From NCBI RefSeq assembly GCF_003337735.1, contig NZ_QPJY01000002.1, forward strand, positions 124,001 through 188,000: 64,000 nt of DNA, given 5' to 3'. The notes beneath the pieces are model-generated. The model did no database searches. It was not told the origin of the DNA and saw only the letters and a program-made list of their open reading frames with translations. A program made the translations under genes and the position numbers. The stretch is from Thioalbus denitrificans. Its GTDB lineage: Bacteria > Pseudomonadota > Gammaproteobacteria > DSM-26407. How positions within the stretch are numbered: the first letter of the stretch is position 1; the number at the start of each line of letters is the position of its first letter. This document shows positions 1-9,513 of this stretch, piece after piece.

Positions 1-531
1 GGAGCCCATGGCGTGGCCCTCATCGGCCTGCGCGGGGCGGGCAAGTCCACCCTCGGCGTCCGCCTGGCGGAGCGCCTCGGCGTGCCCTTCGTGCGCCTGG
101 GCGGGCTCATCGAGGAGCTGGGGGGGATGCCCGTCGGCGAACTCTTCTCCCTGCGCGGCCAGTCCGGCTACCGGCGCCTCGAACGCCAGGCCCTGGAACT
201 GGCCATTGATCGCCACCCCCGGGCCGTGGTGGAGGCCGGGGGGAGCCTGGTTTCCGAGCGGGTGACCTACGATCGGCTGCTGGAGGCCTACCGAGTGGTG
301 TGGATCCGGGCCGAACCGGATGATCACTACCGGCGCGTGCTGCAGCAGGGCGATCTGCGGCCGCTGCAGGAGAGCCGCGAAGCCATCGAGGACATGCGGC
401 GCATCCTCGCCGAGCGCGAGCCGCTCTATGCCGCGGCCCACCGGCAGCTCATGACCTCGGGCAAACCGGTGGAGGCGTGCGTGGCAGAGCTCGCCGCGTT
501 CGCCGAGCACGGTCTCGGCGGCGCTGTTTGA
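1..531 (+). CDS. BoxR/BzdR-like transcriptional regulator, C-terminal shikimate-kinase-like domain (5' end missing)
   Basis: The reading frame is open to the left edge, so the N-terminus lies outside the window. The visible part begins with a P-loop (ALIGLRGAGKSTLG) and continues as a shikimate-kinase fold. Family knowledge: BoxR/BzdR regulators of benzoyl-CoA pathways join an XRE helix-turn-helix domain to a shikimate-kinase-like effector domain with phrases very like GQSGYRRLERQALE and the region after it. A true AroK would have an acidic shikimate-binding residue and a GGG loop; here the loop reads EAGGSLVSE and the early acidic position is replaced (RLGGLIEEL). This favours a ligand-sensing regulator over an enzyme. 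The HTH domain cannot be seen, so the fusion is inferred. No benzoate genes are visible in the window. Confidence 0.7.
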   Translation, partial: GAHGVALIGLRGAGKSTLGVRLAERLGVPFVRLGGLIEELGGMPVGELFSLRGQSGYRRLERQALELAIDRHPRAVVEAGGSLVSERVTYDRLLEAYRVVWIRAEPDDHYRRVLQQGDLRPLQESREAIEDMRRILAEREPLYAAAHRQLMTSGKPVEACVAELAAFAEHGLGGAV

Positions 532-586
532 TATCATCCCGGCACTGGTCCGCTGTTCATCGTCCACGGAGGGCATGCTCGCTTTC

Positions 587-1687
587 ATGACCCGTTTTCT
601 CCACACCGCCGACTGGCAGCTCGGCCTCAAGCTCAACTACCTCCCCGGGGAGGCGGGCGCCCGCGCCCGCGCCCAGCGGTTCGAAACGGTGCGCCGCATC
701 GCCGCGGTGGCGCGGGAGCAGGGGGTGGAGTGCGTGGTGGTGGCAGGCGATGTCTTCGACGACAACGCCGTGGGCGAGGAGACCCTGCAGCAGGCCCGCG
801 ATGCCCTGGAGCAGTTCCGACCCCTGCCGGTGCTCCTGCTGCCCGGCAATCACGACGCCGCCACCCCCGACTCGGCGCTGGCCCGGCTGCAGGCCGGCGA
901 CCACGTGCGGGTGCTGCTCGACGATGCCCCGGTGCGCATCGGCGGGGCGGACTTCCATCCCTGCCCGCTACGCCGCCGCCACGAGTACGAGGATCCCACC
1001 CGCGGGCTCCCGCCGCGCACCGAAGAGGGCACGGTGCGGGTGGCCATCGCCCACGGCGGCGTGCTCGATTTCGCCGAGGAGACCGAGACGCCCAATCTCA
1101 TCGACGGCCGCCGGGTGCTGGAGCGGGGCTTCGACTACCTGGCCCTCGGCGACTGGCACGGCACCCTCCGCTTCGGCCCCCGCATCTGGTATCCGGGCAC
1201 GCCCGAGGCTACCCGGTTCAAGGAGCGCGATCCGGGCAACGTGCTGGTAGTGGAGATCCCCGCCCCCGGCGCGGAGCCGCTGGTGACCCCGGTAGCGGTG
1301 GCCCGCACCCGCTGGCTGCGGCAGCGCTGGGCCTTTCACGAGAGTGCCGACCTGGACCGCCTGGAGGATTGGTTCGAGAGGCTGGAGGAGCGCTCCTGGA
1401 CGCTGGTGGAGCTGACCCTGGAGGGGGAGCTCTCACTGGCCGACCGCTCCCGCCTCGACGGGCTCCTGGAAGCGCAGTCCGGCCGCCTGCTCCACCTGCG
1501 GCCGGACCTTGCGGGCATCACCGAGTCGCCGAGCGAGGCCGATCTCGCCGCCCTGGCCGCGGAGGGTTTCCCGGGCGCGGCCGCCGCGGCGTTGCGGGGA
1601 CAGGAGACGCCGGCCGCCCGCGACGCCCTGCGGCTGCTGTACCGCTTCCTGGTGGAGGAGGGCAACGGTGCATCTGCTCGCGGTTGA
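587..1687 (+). CDS. SbcD/Mre11-like (YhaO-type) DNA repair exonuclease
   Basis: Calcineurin-like metallophosphoesterase of 366 residues, the nuclease partner of the ATPase that follows. The metal-site motifs appear in order: HTADWQLG near the N-terminus, AGDVFDDN, LLPGNHDAA, IAHGG and GDWHG. In the first motif the usual DxH is DWQ, so one canonical metal ligand is replaced by Gln. The start at 587 (MTRFLHTADW) matches the usual family start; an in-frame ATG at 575 is closer to the GGAGGG but would leave almost no spacing. The stop overlaps the next gene by 20 nt, which suggests translational coupling. Expected role: double-strand-end or hairpin processing in the cytoplasm. Confidence 0.85.
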   Translation: MTRFLHTADWQLGLKLNYLPGEAGARARAQRFETVRRIAAVAREQGVECVVVAGDVFDDNAVGEETLQQARDALEQFRPLPVLLLPGNHDAATPDSALARLQAGDHVRVLLDDAPVRIGGADFHPCPLRRRHEYEDPTRGLPPRTEEGTVRVAIAHGGVLDFAEETETPNLIDGRRVLERGFDYLALGDWHGTLRFGPRIWYPGTPEATRFKERDPGNVLVVEIPAPGAEPLVTPVAVARTRWLRQRWAFHESADLDRLEDWFERLEERSWTLVELTLEGELSLADRSRLDGLLEAQSGRLLHLRPDLAGITESPSEADLAALAAEGFPGAAAAALRGQETPAARDALRLLYRFLVEEGNGASARG

Positions 1688-4298
1688 AGTCTGGCACTGG
1701 CGGGGTCTCGAGCATCACGCCCTGGCCGACCTCTCGCCCCACCTCAACCTGGTGCTGGGGCCCAACGAGTCGGGCAAGTCGCGGCTGTTCGAGGCCATCC
1801 GCTACGCCCTGTTCGAACCCAGCAAGGGTGCCGCGCAGAACAAGAAGGACCTGCAGGGCTGGTCCGCTACCGAACCGCCCCGGGTGCGGGTGACCTTCGA
1901 GACCGACGCCGGCCCCTACACGGTCACCAAGCAGTTCCTCAAGTCCCCGGCGACCCTGCTGGAGGGGGGCGGCGAGACCTTGCGCCAGGAGGAGGCCGAG
2001 GCGCGCCTGCGCCAACTGCTCGCCCTGCCGGAGCCCGCCGGGCGGAGCGGGGCCGGGCAGTTGGAGAGTCTCGGCTCCTGGCCGCTGCTGTGGCTGTCCC
2101 AGGGCGACTCCCGGAAACCCCCGCAGGAGCACCTGAGCGGGTCGGGCCGCGGCCGGCTGCAGGATGCCCTCGCGCTGGAGGTGGGCGAGGCGGCCACCGG
2201 CGAGGAGGGCCGCCGCATCCACGCCCGGGCCCGCGCCGAGGCGGAAAAGTACTGGACCGCCACCTGGAAGGAGACCGGTGAGCTGCGCCGGGCCCGGGAG
2301 GCGGCCGCCGCCGCCGATGCCGTGCTGGAGGAGGCCCGGGAGCGGCGCGAGGCCCTGCATCGCACCGCGGCCGATCTGGCCGCGGCCCGGGAACGCCTCG
2401 CGGGCCTGGAGCCCCGCCTGGCGCGTGCCCGCGCCGAGCTCCGGAGCGCCGAGGAGAGGGAGGCGGCGGCCCGGGAGGCCCGCCGGCAGCTGGACCTGCA
2501 GGAGGCGCGCACCCGCGCCGAGGAGCAGCAGCTCCGGCATCTGCGGGAGCAGAGCGGGCGCCGCGGTGCGCTGGCGGAGGAGCAGGAGCGCCTGCTGGCC
2601 CGGCAGGCCGAGGCCCATGCCGGGCGGACGACTCTTGAGGGGCGGCTGGAGCAGCAGCGCACGGCCTTGCGCGAGGCCGACCAGGCCCTGAAGGAGAGCG
2701 AGACGGCGGAGCGGGAATCCGAAACCCGGCTGCGCCTGGCCCGGCTCGCCGCCCGGCGCCGGGGGCTGGAGTCCAGCCGCGCGGAGCTCGCCGAACGCCT
2801 CGCCCGGGCGCGGACGCTGCAGGCGGAAGCGACCCGGTTGCGAGGCCTGGTGGCGGCGGAATCCATCGACACCGTCGCGCTGAAGGGGATCAACCGGGCC
2901 GAGGCGGAAATGCAGGCGGCCCACGCGCGCCTGCTCGGCGCCGCCGCCCGGGTGGAGGTGCGGGCGCTGCGGACGTTCAGCGTGGACGGCGAGTCGCTGG
3001 CCGCGGGGACGGAGCAGTCCTGGACCCTCACCGAGCCGCGCGTGTTCCGCCTCGGCGAACTGGCGGAGCTGCGGGTGGAGCCCGGCGGCGATTCCCTGGA
3101 GGCGCTGCGCCAGAGCCGGCGCGATGCCGAACAGGCGCTGCGGTCGTTGCTCGATAGCCACGGCGCGGAGAGCCCGGAGCAGGCCCGGATTCGCCACGAG
3201 GAGCGGGAGCGGAACGAGCGGGAGGCCGCCCGCGCTTTCGACCGCCTCGGGCTGGCGGCGCCGGACGGGGTGGAGGCCCTGGAGGAGTCGGTCCAGGCGG
3301 CGGGCGCGGAACTCTCCCGCATGGAGGGGTTGCCCGGGGATCTGCCCGGCGAGGCGGAGGCTGAGCAGGGGGCCAGGGCGGCGCGGACCGCGCTGGAGAC
3401 GGCCCGTGCCCGCCGTGATGCCGCCCGGGAGTCATACGCCAATGCCCGGCTCGAGTCCGAGACCCTGGGGGAGCGGGTGGAGGGCCTGGCGCGGGAGAGT
3501 GACCGGCTGGCGCGCCAGCTGGACGAGCTGCCCGGGGCCCAGGCCCTGGAGACGGCGCTGGCCGCGGCCGAGCAGGCCTGGCAGGAGTCGCTCGCCCTGC
3601 GGCAGGGTTACCGGGAGGCCTGGGAATCCCTGGGCGGCGAGCAGGTGGCGCTGGAGCTGGACCGGGTCCGCCAGGCGCTGCAGCGGCTGGAGGAGGAGCG
3701 CACCGGTGCGGCCCGCGAGGCGGAGCGGCTGGACGCGGTCCTGCGCTCCCGCGAGGGCGAGGCCCTGCACGAGGCGGTCCAGGAGGCCGAGGCCGAGGCC
3801 GCCCGCGCCGGCGCCGAGCTGGAGCGCGTGGAGCGCCGGGCGCAGGCGGTACGGCTGCTGGTGGAGGTGCTGGAAGCCGCCCTGCAGGAGATCCAGGCCC
3901 GCTTCACCGCCCCGATCATGGCGCGCATCCGCCCCTACCTGAGGCGGCTCTTCCCGGGTTCGGAGCTGGCGCTGGGGGAGGACCTGGCGCTGCAGGGGCT
4001 GCGCACCGGCAACACCGCGGAGCCCTTCGGCATGCTCTCCGGCGGTGCCCAGGAGCAGCTGGCGATCCTGGTGCGCATCGGCCTGGCGGAACTGCTGGCC
4101 GGTGACGGACGTCTACCTGTCATACTGGATGACGCGCTCATCAACACCGACCCGGCGCGCCTGCAGGCCATGCAGGCCGTGCTCTACCAGGCGGCACGGG
4201 GGCTGCAGGTGATTGTCTTCACCTGCCAGGAGGCGGATTTCGACACCCTCGGCGCCGAGCGGGTCATCCGCCTGCCGCCGCGTCCGCGGGGCCGGTGA
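1668..4298 (+). CDS. SbcC/Rad50-like (YhaN-type) AAA ATPase without zinc hook
   Basis: 876-residue ATPase starting at a GTG that overlaps the nuclease gene; GGAGGAGGG sits at 1654-1662. Walker A is GPNESGKS (residues about 31-38). The ABC signature is LSGGAQEQLAIL and Walker B is LPVILDDAL near the C-terminus. Between them are two long Ala/Arg/Glu-rich coiled coils. Rad50 and SbcC carry a CxxC zinc hook at the coiled-coil apex. Here only one Cys occurs in the whole protein (VIVFTCQE, near the C-terminus), and the apex instead holds a short beta-like segment (RTFSVDGESLAAG, then RVFRLGELAELRVE). The LDD Walker B and the missing hook resemble YhaN-type proteins. It should pair with the upstream nuclease. 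How two heads are tethered is unknown. Confidence 0.85.
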   Translation: MHLLAVEVWHWRGLEHHALADLSPHLNLVLGPNESGKSRLFEAIRYALFEPSKGAAQNKKDLQGWSATEPPRVRVTFETDAGPYTVTKQFLKSPATLLEGGGETLRQEEAEARLRQLLALPEPAGRSGAGQLESLGSWPLLWLSQGDSRKPPQEHLSGSGRGRLQDALALEVGEAATGEEGRRIHARARAEAEKYWTATWKETGELRRAREAAAAADAVLEEARERREALHRTAADLAAARERLAGLEPRLARARAELRSAEEREAAAREARRQLDLQEARTRAEEQQLRHLREQSGRRGALAEEQERLLARQAEAHAGRTTLEGRLEQQRTALREADQALKESETAERESETRLRLARLAARRRGLESSRAELAERLARARTLQAEATRLRGLVAAESIDTVALKGINRAEAEMQAAHARLLGAAARVEVRALRTFSVDGESLAAGTEQSWTLTEPRVFRLGELAELRVEPGGDSLEALRQSRRDAEQALRSLLDSHGAESPEQARIRHEERERNEREAARAFDRLGLAAPDGVEALEESVQAAGAELSRMEGLPGDLPGEAEAEQGARAARTALETARARRDAARESYANARLESETLGERVEGLARESDRLARQLDELPGAQALETALAAAEQAWQESLALRQGYREAWESLGGEQVALELDRVRQALQRLEEERTGAAREAERLDAVLRSREGEALHEAVQEAEAEAARAGAELERVERRAQAVRLLVEVLEAALQEIQARFTAPIMARIRPYLRRLFPGSELALGEDLALQGLRTGNTAEPFGMLSGGAQEQLAILVRIGLAELLAGDGRLPVILDDALINTDPARLQAMQAVLYQAARGLQVIVFTCQEADFDTLGAERVIRLPPRPRGR

Positions 4299-4439
4299 CG
4301 GACGGTCCGTTCACGATCCCGGCGTCCCGGCAGGACGAGGGAGCGGCACCCCGCGTGGCGACCGCGGTGCACAGGGCTGTTCCGGCAACGGGCGGGCCAT
4401 GACCAGACGAGATCCGGGGCGCTACCCGGACGAGGAGAG

Positions 4440-5087
<648 letters not shown>

Positions 5088-5093
5088 GCCGCC

Positions 5094-6071
5094 GTGCAGC
5101 GTCTCCTCGCGCTCCTGGTGCTGCTCGCCGCCCTGGCCGGGGCGGCCTGGTGGTGGCTGATCGAAAACCGCGACACCCCGCCGGCCTGGCTCAAGGGCAC
5201 GCCCGTGGATCCAGGTCCCGGCAGCACCACCCTCTACCGCTGGAAGGACGGGCGCGGGCCGTCGGCGCGCTTCGAGGCCGATGGCGTCAGCTGGCTGGTG
5301 CGGATACTGGCCAACCTGCGGCGCAAGGCGCAGGCGCGCACGGCGCAGGCGGGCGGTACGGCGCCCGCCAACCCCTTCCTGCCACCCGAGCCCGATCTGC
5401 TGGTGGCGGAGCTCACGCCCACCCACCGTGCGGTGCTGAACAAGTTCAACGTCGTCGAGCACCACCTGCTGGTGGTCACCCGCGCGTTCGAGGACCAGGA
5501 GCGGCTTCTCACCCCGGCCGACTTCGAGGCCCTCTGGCTGTGCCTGGGAGAGTACCCCGCGCTCGGCTTCTACAACGGCGGCGCGGCGGCCGGCGCCAGC
5601 CAGCGCCACCGCCACCTGCAGCTGGTGCCCCTGCCGCTCGACGCGGCGGGCGCTCCGCTGCCGCTTGGCCCCCTGCTGGACAGCGCCACCTACCGGGAGG
5701 GCATCGGTACCGTGGCGGCGCTGCCGTACCGGCACGCGTTGGTGCGGCTGGATGATCTGCGGGAGCTGGCTCCGGGAGCTGCCGCCGGTCCGCTGCATGA
5801 CCGCTACCGTCGACTCCTGGCGGCGACGGGGATCCATGGAGAGGGACCGGAGGCGCTGCAGTCCTGTCCCTACAACCTGCTGGCGACCCGCGGGTGGATG
5901 CTGCTGGCGCCCCGGTCGCGGGAGTTCTGGGAGGGCATGTCGGTCAACGCGCTCGGCTTCGCCGGCGCGCTGCTGGTGCGCGACCAGGAACAGCTGCGGC
6001 GCCTGCGCGAGACCGGTCCGCTGGCGGCCCTGGCGGCGGTGGGGGTCAGGAAGGCGCCTGAAAATGAATAG
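5094..6071 (+). CDS. Ap4A phosphorylase / ATP adenylyltransferase-like (HIT superfamily) with hydrophobic N-terminus
   Basis: 325-residue protein from a GTG start 7 nt after msrA. The HIT-type signature [12 protein letters not shown] (residues about 167-178) and the downstream [18 protein letters not shown] match the bacterial/yeast Apa1/Apa2 family, which splits diadenosine tetraphosphate with phosphate to ATP and ADP. Oddly, residues 1-22 are strongly hydrophobic ([20 protein letters not shown]) and look like a membrane anchor or signal sequence, whereas the family is cytosolic. The catalytic region is intact. An exported or membrane-anchored form is therefore possible; alternatively the true start is further in and the hydrophobic stretch is not translated. 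Neighbouring msrA hints at a stress-response context. Confidence 0.8.
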   Translation: MQRLLALLVLLAALAGAAWWWLIENRDTPPAWLKGTPVDPGPGSTTLYRWKDGRGPSARFEADGVSWLVRILANLRRKAQARTAQAGGTAPANPFLPPEPDLLVAELTPTHRAVLNKFNVVEHHLLVVTRAFEDQERLLTPADFEALWLCLGEYPALGFYNGGAAAGASQRHRHLQLVPLPLDAAGAPLPLGPLLDSATYREGIGTVAALPYRHALVRLDDLRELAPGAAAGPLHDRYRRLLAATGIHGEGPEALQSCPYNLLATRGWMLLAPRSREFWEGMSVNALGFAGALLVRDQEQLRRLRETGPLAALAAVGVRKAPENE

Positions 6072-6087
6072 ACAGGATTAACAGGAC
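6065..6087 (+). repeat. ACAGGATTA-type 9-nt repeat, single copy abutting a stop codon
   Basis: The sequence GAATAGACAGGATTAACAGG overlaps the stop codon of the upstream gene. It matches the units of the paired repeat at 57226-57441 (AATAGACAGGATTTACAGGA on the opposite strand of the right arm). It is thus a third, shorter copy of the same dispersed repeat. Confidence 0.6.
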
Positions 6088-6153
6088 GACTGTCGGGCCG
6101 GACGAGCTGTTCCGGGGAGGCGTGGCGGGGCGGCGGTGAAGACGCCCCCTGTT

Positions 6154-6357
6154 TCACTCATCCTCGTAGTCGTTGTAGAGCTCGATGCCCATCTCCTCGG
6201 CCAGCTCGGCCCAGTAGGGCTCCGCCTCGCAGGAGCAGCAGTCGCACCACACGGCGACGCCGTCGTGCATGCTCTTGGATTTCCGGCCCCTGCCCCTGGA
6301 GGCGGAGGTATCGGTTCCGTCGCTTTCCGGGGCCCTTTCAGCGGGTGAGTCCGCCAT
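6154..6357 (-). CDS. Small acidic Cys-rich protein, function unknown
   Basis: 67 residues, starting MADSPAERAP. The start is set by an excellent Shine-Dalgarno (AAGGGAGGTG) seven nucleotides upstream of ATG 6357; a longer in-frame start at 6393 would place this signal inside the gene. The N-terminal half is Ser/Arg/Lys-rich and probably disordered. The C-terminal half holds WCDCCSCEAE, four cysteines within six residues (CxCCxC), followed by a very acidic tail (ELYNDYEDE). The cluster could bind zinc, copper or an Fe-S centre. I do not recognise the family. It is convergent with the Ap4A phosphorylase-like gene. Confidence 0.65.
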   Translation of the reverse strand: MADSPAERAPESDGTDTSASRGRGRKSKSMHDGVAVWCDCCSCEAEPYWAELAEEMGIELYNDYEDE

Positions 6358-6519
6358 GGCTGCGCACCTCCCTTGTCGATAAGCCTGATTCACTGCGGTG
6401 CCTGCCGCCCCAATTCATACGATCCTTTTCAGTCCGGGTAAACCACGGAGTTTCAGGGTGATTTCAGCATCCCGGGATTATGTTGACCATGAGGCTGACA
6501 TTCAAAGGAGGATGCCGCA

Positions 6520-6654
6520 ATGTTTGCAATCAACATGATCCTGATGGCGCTTCCCGCCCTCCTGGCGATCGTCGTACCCGTCCTGCTGCTCCTGTTGATA
6601 GGGGACTGGCTGAGGGATGAATACAAACAGGCGCCCAACGGCGGCGGCGGGTAG
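6520..6654 (+). CDS. 44-residue single-pass membrane peptide
   Basis: Short frame beginning MFAINMILMALPALLAIV and ending NGGGG. It has a strong Shine-Dalgarno (AAAGGAGG, 6504-6511) eight nucleotides before the ATG. Residues 6-27 form one hydrophobic helix; a short polar tail DWLRDEYKQAPN follows, so the C-terminus is probably cytoplasmic by the positive-inside rule, though charge is weak. The bad-luck odds of such a good SD with a perfect membrane segment make translation likely. It is divergent from the small Cys-rich protein gene and convergent with the MocR gene. Function unknown; similar small proteins often modulate membrane complexes. Confidence 0.6.
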   Translation: MFAINMILMALPALLAIVVPVLLLLLIGDWLRDEYKQAPNGGGG

Positions 6655-6699
6655 GAGATACCCGGAAGAGATCCCGCAATAGCGTCCGGTGCCGTTCAA

Positions 6700-8190
6700 T
6701 CAGCAGCAGATGGCCTGCGCCAGGCGGCTTATTCCTTCCATGATTTCCACGGACGAGAGAGAGGCGTAACCGAACACGAGCAGCCGCTCGTTCAGCGACC
6801 GGCATTCGGTCACGTCGGCGCCTCCCGCCTCGGGGTTGTAGACATTGACCTGGTATTCCGCCGCCGCCTGCTGCACTTCCGAGGCGGGGGGGAAGTCCGG
6901 CGGCAGGTGCCAGACGACATGCATGCCGCCCCTGAGCCCCTTCAGCTTCACATCGCCGAAATTCTGCTGCAACGCGTCGCGCAGGCAGTCTCTTCTGACC
7001 TTCTGGTCGTGTCTCACCTGGCGCAGGCGCCGGGCATAGTTGCCGCTGGCGATGAATTCCGCCATTGCCGCCTGTACCAGCCACGGTTGGCAATAGGAAA
7101 AGAGGGCCTTGACGGTGGTTGCCGGTTCCACCAGTTCATGGGGGAGCACCATGTAGCCCAGGCGCAGGCCGACTCCCATGGCCTTCGAAAAGGTCCCCAG
7201 ATAGATGACGCTCCCCCGTTTATCGAGGGCCGCAAGCGCAGGCAGCGGCGAATTCTCGAAGCGGAAGTCGCAATCGTAATCGTCTTCCAGGACGTAAGCG
7301 CCGCTCGTCGCGGCCCATTCGAGCAGTGCATGCCGGCGTTCCATCGACAGGATGTGGCCCAGCGGATACTGGTGCGACGGCGTGACGTAGACAAGGGCGG
7401 AGCGTTGCGCGGGCAGTCGGTCGACCTGGATCCCTTCCTCGTCGATCCCGACCCGTATGATCCGGGCGCCAAAGCTTTCGAACACGTAGCTGGCGCCCTT
7501 GTAGCAGGGGGCTTCGGTAACCGCCGTGGAGGATGGCTCGAGGAACAGTCGCGCGGAGATGGAGAGTGCTTCCTGGATTCCGGCGGTAACGACCACTTGC
7601 CGCGGATCGGGCCGGAAGCCGCGGGCCCGCGCGAGGTGCTCGGCGATAGCGCACCGCAGCGCGTCGAGCCCGGCCGCGTCGCCGTAGTCGGTAAGGTTCG
7701 CACCGGCGTGTTGCAGTTGCGCGTTGATCAGGTGGCGCCATTCCTTGATTGGAAAGGAGCGCGGATCGGTTCGCCCGGCCCAGAAGTCGATTGCCCCGGC
7801 GTTGGCCCTCCTTCTCGGATTGATCTGGCTGCGTCCGCGGAATGGCGGTGGAAACCGGGTTGGATGGCGTTCGTGACTGGGTGTAGTGGCGGGTGGGTTG
7901 CTCAGGAAGACCCGCTGCTCGGGCGAGACGGGCGCAACGAAGGTGCCTCTGGCCTCCGAGGTGACCAGGTGGCCCTCGGAAATCAACTGCTGGTAAGCCA
8001 GTTTGACGGTATTGAAGGAAACACCGAGCTGAGCGGCCATTTCCCTGATCGAAGTCAAACGCGTTCCGGGCCTCAGGTGTCCGTCCGAGATCAGCTTCCG
8101 CAGTTGAGCGCAGATTTGGTGTTGCAGCGAGTCTGTGGACCGCTTCGAGATGTTCAGCGGTATCTGGACGGGGATTTCCAATTCATTCAT
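6700..8190 (-). CDS. MocR/PdxR-family transcriptional regulator (GntR HTH + aminotransferase-like domain)
   Basis: 496 residues from the start MNELEIPVQIPL, chosen because the GntR winged-helix domain begins right after it (about residues 15-80: SIREMAAQLGVSFNTVKLAY is the recognition region). A fold-type-I aminotransferase domain follows. It has LEDDYDCDFRFE and the PLP-lysine motif GTFSKAMGVGLRLGY. MocR proteins use PLP as a sensor, usually without catalysis. Known targets of the family include pdxST, gabTD, taurine and other amine genes; none is adjacent. Immediately upstream on the same strand is the TorA/cytochrome pair, so it may regulate this or another locus. A longer reading frame extends upstream but has no domain content. 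Confidence 0.85.
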   Translation of the reverse strand: MNELEIPVQIPLNISKRSTDSLQHQICAQLRKLISDGHLRPGTRLTSIREMAAQLGVSFNTVKLAYQQLISEGHLVTSEARGTFVAPVSPEQRVFLSNPPATTPSHERHPTRFPPPFRGRSQINPRRRANAGAIDFWAGRTDPRSFPIKEWRHLINAQLQHAGANLTDYGDAAGLDALRCAIAEHLARARGFRPDPRQVVVTAGIQEALSISARLFLEPSSTAVTEAPCYKGASYVFESFGARIIRVGIDEEGIQVDRLPAQRSALVYVTPSHQYPLGHILSMERRHALLEWAATSGAYVLEDDYDCDFRFENSPLPALAALDKRGSVIYLGTFSKAMGVGLRLGYMVLPHELVEPATTVKALFSYCQPWLVQAAMAEFIASGNYARRLRQVRHDQKVRRDCLRDALQQNFGDVKLKGLRGGMHVVWHLPPDFPPASEVQQAAAEYQVNVYNPEAGGADVTECRSLNERLLVFGYASLSSVEIMEGISRLAQAICC

Positions 8191-8392
8191 GACGCTTCTG
8201 ACGCCCGGGCCTTCGTTCGTGAATCGACGCGCGGCCAGAAGTGTCACGTTGTCTGGAAGACTGAGCATCCTTACTGATTTCAGCCGTCCGTGGCCGGAAT
8301 TCGCGACACTCCGGCTGCAGACGATCCTGATCCATTGGGAGAGGACCGCTAACGTGTTACGAGCGTGGTGGAAATCCGCGTTCGAAAACAAA

Positions 8393-8433
8393 ATTCACTC
8401 AATGAATGTATCTGTTTTCAGTCTGCATGTGAA
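8393..8433 (-). promoter_or_regulatory. Predicted promoter and palindrome of the MocR-type gene
   Basis: Read on the minus strand, TTCACA (8428-8433) and TACATT (8405-8410) are separated by 17 nt, a fair sigma-70 match. Overlapping the -10 and start region is the inverted repeat ATTCA-ctcaa-TGAAT (8393-8407), placed as an autoregulatory operator would be. This is the least GC-rich stretch nearby. Prediction only. Confidence 0.4.
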
Positions 8434-8440
8434 GCGATGT

Positions 8441-9415
8441 CTATTGGAGCGAGAGCCAATAGGAAATCGCCCGGGCGTCGTCCTCCGACAGGGGCAGCAC
8501 GGATTCCTTCATCATGGAGAATGAATCGTTGGCGCGGGTACCCCCCTTGAAATCCAGGATCTGCTTGAACAGGTATTCAGCATTTTGTCCGGCCAGTTTC
8601 GGGTATACGGGCATGATCGGCGTCTTCGCATCCTGGCCGTGGCAGGCGAAGCAGTTGGCCGATGCGAACAGGGCGCCGCCCTGGGCCGCGAGTTCCGGTG
8701 AACCGGCGATTTTCGGAATGGCGGGTGGAGCGGGCGTGGGAGCGGCAGTCTCCGCGGTGCGCGTAAAGAAGTCCTCACCCTTCTGATCCCGGCCATGGTA
8801 TTGCAGCAGGGCGGTGACCAGCGCGGCCTGTTCCCTGGAGAATCCCGCGCGCACCGTCATGATCTTGAGCACCGACGGCCACTGGTTGGCGGTGAACTCC
8901 CTGGGGCGGCGCAGGGAATGGCAGCGCGAGCAGCGTGTGAAGTAGAGGGTGCTCGCCTCTTCCCAGATGGTGTCGATATCCTCGACGACCTCTCCCTGCT
9001 CGATCCAGCCCGTGATCTTCGCGTCCTCCCAGGTGCTTTCCCAGGCGTCCTCCCTGGTGCCGATGACAGCGCGCTTGTTCACGCCCTCCTCGGTGAGAAC
9101 GGCACGGCTGATGCGCTGGCCGATGTCCTTGAACAGGTAGCTGGCACCGCCCATCGGCGACCACCCTGTCACCTCCACCTCGATATGCGTTCCCTGCTGC
9201 GAGCGGATGACGACCGGTGTCGCGGGCAGGATGCTTGCAAGGACAGGGCCGCCGACGGTTTCGTGCAGAGCGGCGATCGTGTTCACGAACCGGGGTGCCG
9301 GTTCCTCCGCGGCGATGGCGGAACCCGGGACGGAGGCCAGGGCAAGCAAAACGGCGGCGAACCGCCACAATGAAGCGAGCAGATTGGGCGCGACTCCACC
9401 GTGCGTGTGGGACAT
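8441..9415 (-). CDS. Periplasmic di-haem cytochrome c: TorC C-terminal-type domain fused to a monohaem domain
   Basis: 324 residues from MSHTHGG (GGTGA upstream); a signal peptide ends near AIAAEE. Residues about 40-165 and the first haem site (CSRCH followed by FTANQWPSVLKIM and LLQYHGRD) match the C-terminal globular domain of the TMAO-reductase cytochrome TorC. A Pro/Ala linker (TAAPTPAPPAIP) leads to a second cytochrome c553/c4-like domain with CFACH and Met-rich ligation candidates. The membrane-bound pentahaem NapC/TorC domain is absent. The protein should pass electrons to the TorA-like enzyme encoded just upstream on the same strand. The quinol-oxidising donor must be encoded elsewhere. 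Confidence 0.8.
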   Translation of the reverse strand: MSHTHGGVAPNLLASLWRFAAVLLALASVPGSAIAAEEPAPRFVNTIAALHETVGGPVLASILPATPVVIRSQQGTHIEVEVTGWSPMGGASYLFKDIGQRISRAVLTEEGVNKRAVIGTREDAWESTWEDAKITGWIEQGEVVEDIDTIWEEASTLYFTRCSRCHSLRRPREFTANQWPSVLKIMTVRAGFSREQAALVTALLQYHGRDQKGEDFFTRTAETAAPTPAPPAIPKIAGSPELAAQGGALFASANCFACHGQDAKTPIMPVYPKLAGQNAEYLFKQILDFKGGTRANDSFSMMKESVLPLSEDDARAISYWLSLQ

Positions 9416-9513
9416 TTTCGAATCACCGTAAGCCAATGTGCAGTTGTTCGGGTACATGGGTATCTGCGGCCGTGGATCGCCGTCCACGGGCCATGTGCTG
9501 CGGCCCGGCGGGG

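Noticed and set aside
8-265. Ser/Ala/Pro-rich 85-residue frame at the left edge
   Set aside because: Out of frame with the P-loop protein and of typical GC-shadow composition.
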